Positions 59,701 to 64,000 of a DNA stretch of 64,000 nucleotides are shown one piece after another. Location of the stretch: positions 6,910,930 through 6,974,929 of the forward strand of contig CM065325.1 in assembly GCA_033032175.1 (NCBI GenBank), read 5' to 3'. The notes below the pieces were generated by a model that saw only the letters and a program-made list of their open reading frames with translations, was not told the DNA's origin and made no database searches. The stretch's first letter is position 1. Every line of letters begins with the position of its first letter. This stretch comes from Saturnia japonica (taxonomy: Eukaryota; Arthropoda; Insecta; Lepidoptera; Saturniidae). Made by a program: the position numbers and the translations under genes.

Positions 59701-62401
59701 CAACGGTACATAGGTACCTCTATAATAAGTAGACGGGCTGATTCCTAAACGCGACGTATTGATTTATTTATTTAAATCTATCACCTCCTCCTGCCACCTC
59801 TCTGTAGTTTAGTTATAAATTTGTATGGTGCTTAAATTCGACACACAAAATAGGTAACTTACCTACGTAATAAAACAAATAAATTTCCTCCTTCTTGCCG
59901 AAGACTTTCCAGACTAGTTACATGTTTCACAATATTAAATAAACATGAGTCATTTTTTTAAACGTAGTTGTGCAATACATATTTACTTAATATTTAAAAA
60001 AATACTATACTTATAATTATAACATAGTTCTTTACCAAATTTCGTTATTCGAATTATTTTAAATGTAAAATTAGTAACCCATTTCTAGATTTTAGGGGTA
60101 ATTTATACGGCTTAGTATTTCGTGAGAAATTAACATTGTTTTTATTATTTTATTTTAGTACTAGCTGTGCCCGTGGCTTCGCTCACGTGGACTACAGGAT
60201 GCCCGCGCGAATCTTGCTCCCCCGCTCTCGGCTATTTAAAGTCAAAAATGCTTATTCTGGGTGTTCTTTAGAAGATAGATGTATACTCTCCCGGGTATTT
60301 TTTGTAGGTCTTTTTTAGCCATTTAAGCGGCCGAATTGGTTCATCCATCTTGACCAGTTTTTTTTTTTATTTGTGCGAAACCCTATTATTTTTCTAAAAT
60401 AACAGTAGCCTATGTTACTTTCTATATTATCAGCTATCTATCAGTGAAAGTCCCGTCAAAATCGGTCCAAACGTTTTGAAGCTTATCCGGAACAAACAGA
60501 CCGATAGACAAACGAAAAGTTAAAACATTGGCTTTTTTGTTATAGGTATCGTGTATACTTTCATTTGCATTTAGTAAAAAAAACCTGTTATTTTGACATT
60601 ACAAACATACACTTCAATTTTATTAATTGTATAGATTGTAACTCGGCAAATTGACGGTGCTATCTCTGATGATAAGTACAGTACAATCGAAACAAAACAG
60701 CGACCACCGACAGATCAACAATATATCGGCGCGTGGTTGCCGCTGTCACTCCGAACTGCTTAAATACCTCTATATTAAATAATTTAAGAAAAATTACGGG
60801 TTGCACTCCGGGAGTGCCGACAGAAGTGAAAACTTATTTTGGCGTGTTAGACATTTTTTAGATGGGTATAGGGTTATTGGGTTATGAATTGCATTTTATT
60901 TATGAATTGTATTTTATTCATTATTTAAAATACATTTAATATTATTTTATAAAATACGCATTCGCGGTCTGCTATATGTACATGCATATATGCACACACT
61001 ATATCTGCGTCTCGTGACGGTGTCGCGAGGCCAGAGATTTTATCTCACCTAAAAACATGCGTACCGCGCTAAAAGAAGTTTTCACTTTAAAAATAGGTAA
61101 GTATATAAAAATTGGCAAGAACAAGACAAGTTTTAACAAAAAGAAAACCAACTTTAATGATTTTGTGTATCTTCGAAGTTGAAGGTTCAATACCAATGAA
61201 ATTTCAAAGGGACCACCAGCCTTGAGGTATCCGCTTCCAACAAAAAAGAATCATCCAAATCTGTTCATAAACAAAGAAGTTATGGCTGAATATCCATAAA
61301 ATACGTACATTCGAATTAATTAACCTGTGTCTTTTGTTGAAATCGGTTTAAAAAATCAGATGCCGAGGTCACGGTTAGAAAGATGTTTGAAATGGAGTTG
61401 AAATATCATAGACTGAGTGATAGGTACCGTCGCGAATTAGAAAGTTGCAATAATAGTGCATACTAATGAACAACGGAATGTACATATTCAGGTGCTAATT
61501 TGTTTAAAAATTAATACAAGTCATTTTTGGATATTTATTAAAATATTTACCCATCTTTAATTTAATGTAACTACTTTTAAGCATTTCCAGTTTCCTCGCA
61601 TTATTGTTATTATTTATATCTTAAACATTACTAAGCCGGTTAAGCAATTTATTATTTCCATATAAATTATTTTTATTTATCAATGAAATTATAAAATACG
61701 TTCCTGGAATTACGGAATCGGTAAATTATTATAAGGAAAGTTCAATGACTGTATGTTTTTCACAACAGTTACGTTGAGTCATATTTGTGTAATATGTTGA
61801 AATTGAAGTTCACTCAAATATTACAATTATTATAATACTTGACAAATGTAACCAAGTATGAACAACGAGATAAATAGATGCCATAGATCTATAATCTGTA
61901 CTGTACGATATAACCCATTTTTGTAATAATATTCATGTTTACTTTCACTCTGTTAGCCCTGAACTAGGATATTTACCGTATTGTAGATAACAGAGAAAAA
62001 AAAATCATTTTATCCATTTTATTGGATGTTGCTCTTGCCGGGTGTTAAATCGACTAAGCCGACGCGACAGAGTCATCAATATATTTATTAAACATATAAT
62101 TTTGTCAAACTTTCAATTTTGAATATTTTATTATACAATATACTGTGCTCAGTGAGAAATATTATAAGCATACTTATTTTTACAGCGAATTGTTGATAAT
62201 AATAGTTTTAAGTGAAAATTGGTATTTTTCAAGTTTTTTCAAATACTTTTACTATTTCAGGTGTTTGATACTCCAGAAGGACCGAAGAATGTGCTGGTTG
62301 GTGTAGTTTCATTTGGACCTACACTCTGTGGAATCAAAAAGCCCGGAGTTTATGCATCTGTGCCATTTTTTCTCAAATGGGTTTTAGATAATATTATGTA
62401 G
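41669..62401 (+). CDS. secreted trypsin-like serine protease without CLIP domain, seven-exon gene (gene 2)
   Basis: Exons 41669-41729, 49672-49818, 50732-50831, 51453-51634, 53819-53958, 57793-57924 and 62261-62401 join in phase (1,1,2,1,0,0) to a 300-residue protein. Signal peptide about 1-20; propeptide 21-48 with Cys41, which should tether it to the protease; cleavage after Arg48 (R|IIGG); S1 domain 49-300 with His93 (TAAHC), Asp150 (FHNDIAII) and Ser248 (GDSGGP). Asp242 and the SFG and PGVY blocks predict trypsin-like specificity. The sequence resembles gene 1 throughout the protease domain (LGEH, NPDC, CAP, APICLP, AGWG), so the two are paralogues. Exon 1 joins in phase directly to the propeptide exon, leaving no CLIP domain. 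The introns are swollen by transposons. Secretion and zymogen status follow from the sequence; the pathway is unknown. Confidence 0.9.
42077..42130 (+). other. possible 54-nt cassette exon (phase 1-1) in gene 2 intron 1
   Basis: Behind TTTTTAATTCAG the frame stays open as [18 protein letters not shown] and meets a GT (GTAGCC) in phase 1, so it could be included without breaking the gene 2 frame. The donor is weak and the stretch is short enough to be chance. Confidence 0.15.
42560..43289 (+). pseudogene. mariner transposase, 5' part, decayed
   Basis: Plus-strand traces in order: [56 protein letters not shown], then [12 protein letters not shown] remnants of the first catalytic region, [18 protein letters not shown] and, near 43245, [17 protein letters not shown], which holds the second catalytic Asp in the YDNAR motif. 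Stops and frameshifts separate every block. It belongs to a mariner lineage related to but distinct from the copy at 1-589. It breaks off at about 43289 where an R1-like LINE starts. Confidence 0.82.
43290..44127 (+). pseudogene. R1-like LINE 3' portion, inserted in mariner
   Basis: Open in parts: [40 protein letters not shown], a stop, then [20 protein letters not shown], zinc knuckle [15 protein letters not shown] (C-x2-C-x8-H-x4-C), a stop, [20 protein letters not shown] and the Arg-rich C-terminus [18 protein letters not shown]. The 3' UTR holds GTGGAGTTTTAGTGAGTAAG and a C13 run near 44076, and ends ACGTTTAAAAAAAGGGG. It is the best preserved of the R1-like copies in the window. Confidence 0.82.
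44128..44290 (+). pseudogene. mariner transposase C-terminal piece
   Basis: Frames give [26 protein letters not shown] and a degraded KNIWTII, the usual mariner C-terminal block. This is the continuation of the copy at 42560-43289 on the far side of the R1-like insert. The third catalytic Asp region (about 40-50 codons) is missing between the two pieces. Confidence 0.75.
44291..45169. other. gene 2 intron 1, AT-rich stretch
   Basis: Nothing recognised, apart from an eroded Helitron-like end (AACTGTGTCCCGCGGTTTCC) at about 45091. Confidence 0.45.
45170..47095 (+). pseudogene. Jockey-like LINE, RT thumb to 3' UTR, split by another LINE
   Basis: Frames read [20 protein letters not shown], a stop, then LNILV..PSIRSSP-type remnants of the YLGVTLD block, up to about 45570. 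After a foreign 570-bp insert it resumes at about 46150 with [11 protein letters not shown] and an open frame [73 protein letters not shown], ending at 46707. The 3' UTR follows with ACGTGCACACCACATAGGTA, AAGCCGAGGTCCGGCCACTT and CTTAAGCGCTCGCCCCC to about 47095. Same family as 27630-28860. Confidence 0.8.
45571..46149 (+). mobile_element. CR1/Jockey-type LINE 3' end nested in another LINE
   Basis: Decayed plus-strand blocks: [55 protein letters not shown], typical of the final ~100 residues of such LINE proteins. A 3' UTR with GAGTTTCTTGTCGGTTCTTC, TTCCGAACCGGTGGTAA and TGACATTCATAAGTGCC ends in GAATAAAAGATATTTTGATT. It separates CVRPI (before 45570) from [10 protein letters not shown] (after 46150) of the host LINE. 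Confidence 0.75.
47105..47205. repeat. family-4 repeat fragment
   Basis: TTTTACATTCCAAGTTTACC and ACACCGAGCACAGCTCGGTC followed by GCTCAGATATTAAT match the right half of the family. It directly follows the LINE 3' end. Confidence 0.6.
47210..47424 (-). mobile_element. Helitron-like repeat (family 3), inverted copy
   Basis: On the minus strand it begins TCTATACTAATAATATAAGC at 47424 and contains GTTTAAACACTCTAATCTCT and AGACTCACGAGGAATAGTAT, matching 14150-14400 and 35979-36260. Confidence 0.58.
47425..48711. other. gene 2 intron 1, mainly unassigned
   Basis: AT-rich. It includes a GAGGTATACCGTTGTGCGTG piece at 48211 (repeat trace also at 13962 and 29251). A more balanced segment at 48475-48690 (GATGTGGCTCAAGATGCTAG, CTAGCTCCAGCTGCCGGAAC) is probably an old retroelement, but I could not place it. 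Confidence 0.4.
48712..48850. repeat. family-4 repeat
   Basis: ATATCTGGGCGACCGAGCTA, TGCTCGGTGTCTTATAAGC and AAACTTGGAATGTAAAACAT occur in inverted orientation relative to the 961-1140 copy. Confidence 0.65.
49047..49261. mobile_element. MITE (family 5), inverted copy
   Basis: Starts ACCCGACTGCGAAAA and ends GTTGCAATCGGGT. The interior GACATAGGCTATGTAATATT followed by TAAGTACGACGTCTGG is the uninterrupted version of the site occupied by a family-4 repeat at 4637-4794. It lies about 400 bases before gene 2 exon 2. Confidence 0.72.
49672..49818 (+). CDS. gene 2 exon 2: propeptide and activation site
   Basis: Acceptor TTTTTTTATTAAG, phase 1: [20 protein letters not shown], then [20 protein letters not shown] and PWITRLGYT. 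It matches gene 1 exon 3 from the Cys before the activation site onward. The donor is GTTTGT (weak at +3), phase 1, equivalent to the gene 1 exon 3 end. Confidence 0.92.
49840..50310 (+). pseudogene. LINE reverse transcriptase C-terminal relic
   Basis: Starting 22 bases after exon 2: degraded SSHIWAG-like block, [41 protein letters not shown], then stops, and a 3' end with TTCAAGGTCGGCAACATAAT and CATTTATCATGAGGTGAGCC. It is the same family as 11510-12055 and 33285-33960. Confidence 0.62.
50325..50505. repeat. family-4 repeat
   Basis: AATATCTGGGCGACCGAGCC, GTGCTCGATGTCTTATAAAC, GTTGGAGTCGTTTCTAAGAA and TTACTCACTTAATATAATAA give one of the most complete copies of the family. Confidence 0.68.
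50732..50831 (+). CDS. gene 2 exon 3: catalytic His segment
   Basis: Acceptor [31 protein letters not shown] followed by [13 protein letters not shown] with His93. Donor GTAAGT, phase 2. Gene 1 has no intron at the end of this segment. Confidence 0.93.
51453..51634 (+). CDS. gene 2 exon 4: catalytic Asp segment
   Basis: Acceptor [50 protein letters not shown], then [17 protein letters not shown] with Asp150. Donor GTAAAA, phase 1. The intron that interrupts gene 1 after CAPNII is absent here. Confidence 0.92.
51635..53818. other. gene 2 intron 4
   Basis: AT-rich. Helitron-like remnants occur at about 52080-52300 and 52500-52640 (AGTAGTTCCAGAGATTAGTG, CAAATAAACAAACAACAATC). A GC-rich patch lies at 53155-53285 (GCCGTATCGCCGTCGCGTCG) with no recognisable product. 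Confidence 0.45.
53819..53958 (+). CDS. gene 2 exon 5: S1 core segment
   Basis: Acceptor [61 protein letters not shown]. Donor GTAAGT, phase 0. The frame happens to stay open into the intron as far as 54084, but the donor is consensus and exon 6 continues the protease alignment. Confidence 0.93.
54059..54173 (-). mobile_element. 95-bp LINE tail insertion with 10-bp target duplication
   Basis: ACGGTTGTAG occurs at 54059-54068 and again at 54164-54173. Between them is a T14 run (poly-A on the minus strand) and AACTGACTACACTGTTAGCC, TTAGGGGCCCTATCG, GCTTCACCGGACTTGGAGA. This matches the extreme 3' end of the Jockey-like LINE at 27635-27730. Poly-A plus a direct duplication shows target-primed insertion of a severely 5'-truncated copy. 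Confidence 0.85.
54294..54502. repeat. Helitron-like repeat, left part (host of the hAT insertion)
   Basis: CTAGATGTGCTCCACGTTTT, then CTTACTTCCCGTACTTGCCT and GTGAAGTTATACAGCC resemble 32058-32225. The repeat resumes at 57317 after the hAT element (AATAGTATATAAAATGC, TACCTGAGATTAACGTGTTG, ACAATCTCTTGAACC) and ends near 57442. Confidence 0.55.
54503..57316 (+). mobile_element. hAT DNA transposon, 2.8 kb, with TIRs and 8-bp target duplication
   Basis: The left end GAGTGGCGTAGCTA (54503) and right end TAGCTACGCCACTG (57303-57316) are inverted repeats with one mismatch at the outermost base. The direct duplication CTCAATAA (54495-54502 and 57317-57324) is the 8-bp target site expected of hAT elements. 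Subterminal GGGTGACACC-type inverted blocks are also present. It contains a decayed transposase gene (55025-57143). It sits in intron 5 of gene 2 in the same orientation as the gene. Confidence 0.92.
55025..57143 (+). pseudogene. hAT transposase (ZMYM1-like), decayed
   Basis: Blocks in order on the plus strand: TTF-type zinc-finger region [20 protein letters not shown] followed by NNLYCFCC (55025-55192); [20 protein letters not shown] (from 55260); [20 protein letters not shown] and [20 protein letters not shown] with the first catalytic Asp (55590-55740); [32 protein letters not shown] with the second acidic position (55890-56025); [14 protein letters not shown] (56150); and a long intact C-terminal frame 56283-57143 ending in the hATC dimerisation block [37 protein letters not shown]. 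Stops near 55192, 55508, 55830 and 56255 and several frame changes make it non-functional. Family recognised from motifs. Confidence 0.88.
57793..57924 (+). CDS. gene 2 exon 6: catalytic Ser segment
   Basis: Acceptor [56 protein letters not shown]. Ser248 is in GDSGG and Asp242 sets a basic P1 preference. Donor GTAAGA, phase 0. Gene 1 encodes this segment and the C-terminus in one exon. Confidence 0.95.
57925..60160. other. gene 2 intron 6, first half
   Basis: Contains a CCATCGACGG-type repeat piece at 58030-58240 and the inverted copy of the 34561-34800 repeat at 58395-58640. The rest is AT-rich. Decayed Helitron-like phrases (CTTCCTGTGTACAAAATTTA, AATCGGTTTAGCCGTTATTG) occur near 59050-59230. 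Confidence 0.5.
58395..58640. repeat. dispersed repeat, inverted partner of 34561-34800
   Basis: ATTGCGTGGCAACAAACCTC, TCTCATTTTCTCCCACGTTA, ATTTATGTGTCTGTCTCTTT and CAACGATGCTAAAGAAGTTT are the reverse complement of the copy 24 kb upstream. Confidence 0.75.
60161..60635 (-). mobile_element. Helitron-like element (family 1), full-length copy
   Basis: Minus strand TCTATACAATTAATAAAATT to GAAGCCACGGGCACAGCTAG, flanked by A (60160) and T (60636). The hairpin CGTGAGCGAAGCCACG is intact. It lies in intron 6 of gene 2, antisense to the gene. Confidence 0.73.
60636..62260. other. gene 2 intron 6, second half
   Basis: Contains the second copy of the 25135-25330 repeat at 61185-61340. The remaining AT-rich sequence has no recognised element. 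Confidence 0.45.
62261..62401 (+). CDS. gene 2 exon 7: C-terminus and stop
   Basis: Acceptor [60 protein letters not shown], stop TAG at 62399-62401. SFG and PGVY are intact, giving an ordinary S1 pocket. The 4.3-kb intron before it is the second longest in the gene. Confidence 0.94.
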   Translation: MFDTPEGPKNVLVGVVSFGPTLCGIKKPGVYASVPFFLKWVLDNIM

Positions 62402-62481
62402 CTCTACCTCTTTCTGTATTATTTATTGTAGTGGTTTTAATATTTACTGTACAATGTTAAAAAAATCCTAATGAGGTTAAA

Positions 62482-62487
62482 AATAAA
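62482..62487 (+). promoter_or_regulatory. candidate polyadenylation signal of gene 2
   Basis: AATAAA 81 bases after the stop codon, at the expected distance for a short 3' UTR. Confidence 0.5.
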
Positions 62488-62639
62488 ATGAGACTTTCAT
62501 TTATTAACTTCTAAGTAAGTTAATTCAATTTAAATTTACTAAACAATTAATTAACCTAATTCTCAGTGCAAAAATAGGGTGCCTCTATTTTAATTCTTAG
62601 TTTAATAAAATACATTCATTAATTGTATAATTAATGTAA

Positions 62640-63395
62640 ATAAACCGTCGTACCCTGTTCAGGATTCCGAGTCTCCGAGGTTAGTAGAGATGACTCTCCC
62701 GATGTAATATCTCGAATTTAGGTCGCTGCGAATATCCACACCTAGGATATTGAGGCTGTCACTCAAGGCTAGCGACACATTCAGAAGAGAGGGGAGAGGA
62801 GAAAACGGAGATTTCTTTGTAGAAAACGCGCACACTTGAGTTTTCTTGGCATTGAACTCAAACAATTTACTTGCTCCTCATGTGGACTCGCGGTGCAAGA
62901 ATTGGTTAAATTCAATGAAAGGTTCCTCCTGTCTCTTTTCTGTTTCTCCCCGACCGCATGAATGGTTGCTATAATAGCACCCATAGTATGGCCTAAAGGT
63001 AACATTTCATTGATATGTAGATGAAACAGAGTGAAAGCACAGAGCCTTGAGGAACTCTAGCGTTTATGGACATGAACTACTAATTACATCCGTCAACAAG
63101 GACACGAATTCTGATTCATGTAGAAAGTCATCCAGTTGCAGAGTTTGTCGGGAAGTCCGTAAGCCGGAAGTTTGGAGAGAAGTCCACGGTCCAGATCCTA
63201 TCAAAAGCCTTCGCTATATCAAGACTGATCCCCAGAGCCACGCTATACTTATCAATTAGCACCCCCCAGCGGTGCAGTACACACTCCAGAAGATCACTCG
63301 TTGATCGATTATGGCGAAATCCATGACGATAATCAGAGAGTGATCCTCTAGGTAACGGAAAAGCTGGACAATAGACAACTGGCAACTGACTTTCA
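62640..63395 (-). pseudogene. LINE reverse transcriptase relic, palm region
   Basis: Minus strand from 63385: GSLSDYRHGFRHNRSTSDLL, then VALGISLDIAKAFDRIW, the RT motif A of CR1/I-type non-LTR elements. After frame changes, LHINEMLPLGHT-type remnants, KLFEFNAKKTQVCAFSTKKS and SDSLNILGVDIRSDL. The YADD motif is not preserved. It begins about 240 bases past the gene 2 stop on the opposite strand. Confidence 0.78.
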
Positions 63396-63745
63396 AATTT
63401 AATTAATTTACAAAAACATTAAAACTATAACAATTTGTTTGTCATTTTACAAATCAAGCTAAAAGAATTTTAAATATAACTACATCTTCATATATGTAGT
63501 ATATTTAAGTCTAGTTTGAAAGCTGGATAAACAACTTTTTTATTGTAGGTAAGTGAGTAATGTGTCACTGCCGCGTCGCCTCTTTACTCGTCTTAATATA
63601 AAACCGGGTATGTTCTGTACAACGGTATTTGGTACATAGTGCAATCAATGAGAGAAAAAATATCCTTAAACATTGTCAATCGATTAGTTCATTCTACATA
63701 ATATTATTTTATTATTGTGTCAGGTTAATATGATATAAAGGAATG

Positions 63746-64000
63746 TACATACCATACATACCATCACGCCTATATTCCCCGAAGGGTTAGGCAGAGGTGT
63801 ACTAATGTACACCCAAAGTTCACCGAGTATGTTTTAAGTCCCATGTAATAAGGAGCAAGCCTATTGCCATTAATCAGGCACGAAACCAAACTCCGAGCTG
63901 CTACTGAGAATTTCATTGGAAAACCCCAATAACAATTTGCTCGACCTGGGATTCGAACCCAGGACCTCGCTCATAGCAGTCGCGCTTACGACCACTAGGC
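63746..64000 (-). repeat. tRNA-derived SINE, head reaching the window edge
   Basis: On the minus strand it opens with GCCTAGTGGTCGTAAGCGCG (A-box-like), then GGTTCGAATCCCAGGTCGAG, a good B box. A ~150-base body follows with GTTTCGTGCCTGATTAATGG and CTGCCTAACCCTTCGGGGAA, and a GGCGTGATGGTATGTATGG end. The internal pol III promoter boxes and lack of a tRNA fold downstream mark it as a SINE rather than a tRNA gene. The first bases lie beyond the window. Confidence 0.75.

Noticed and set aside
63900..64000. Possible tRNA gene (GGTTCGAATCC and CCTAGTGGTCG blocks)
   Set aside because: The sequence runs on into a SINE body and tail instead of closing an acceptor stem, so it is a tRNA-derived SINE head.

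Overview
The window is nuclear DNA from an insect, most likely a moth or butterfly. Evidence: AT-rich introns and spacers, frequent GTAGGTA/TACCTAC-type words, genes split by GT-AG introns, a tRNA-derived SINE, and a repeat set of lepidopteran character (AT-targeting Helitron-like repeats beginning CTAGCTGTGCCCG, LINE tails, mariner and hAT relics). No bacterial, viral or organellar gene organisation is visible. The order Lepidoptera is my inference from repeat style; the species cannot be named from this sequence.

Two host genes could be rebuilt exon by exon with matching intron phases. Gene 1 (minus strand, 17920 down to 5918, seven exons, 438 residues) encodes a secreted CLIP-domain serine protease: signal peptide, six-Cys CLIP domain, a long Asn-rich linker, an R|ILGG activation site and an S1 chymotrypsin-fold domain with the complete His-Asp-Ser triad. 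Gene 2 (plus strand, 41669 to 62401, seven exons, 300 residues) encodes a paralogous secreted trypsin-like protease with a short propeptide and no CLIP domain. The genes are divergent, about 24 kb apart, and share phase-1 intron positions. Proteases of this type act in extracellular zymogen cascades such as melanisation and Toll activation. The specific role of these two is unknown.

Nearly everything else I could interpret is mobile-element debris. Region 1-5.9 kb: 5' half of a mariner transposase, a broken LINE, Helitron-like repeat. 5.9-17.9 kb: gene 1, whose introns hold R1-like, CR1/Jockey-like and SINE fragments and a 74-bp-arm foldback. 18-41.7 kb: the divergent intergenic spacer with Helitron-like copies, a Tc1-type MITE with 28-bp TIRs, several LINE 3' ends, a degenerate GGTTTA hexamer array between two R1-like LINE pieces, and a ~162-bp tandem repeat just upstream of gene 2. 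41.7-62.4 kb: gene 2, whose 7.9-kb first intron carries a mariner split by an R1-like LINE and a Jockey-like LINE split by a second LINE. Its fifth intron carries a 2.8-kb hAT element with intact terminal inverted repeats and an 8-bp target duplication, plus a 95-bp LINE tail with a 10-bp duplication. 62.4-64 kb: an antisense LINE reverse-transcriptase relic and a tRNA-derived SINE running off the window.

No convincing new molecular system is seen. The most interesting items are the divergent CLIP/CLIP-less protease pair, the Thr at the S1-pocket position of gene 1, the foldback beside a weak splice donor, and several nested insertions whose order can be read from empty sites or duplications.
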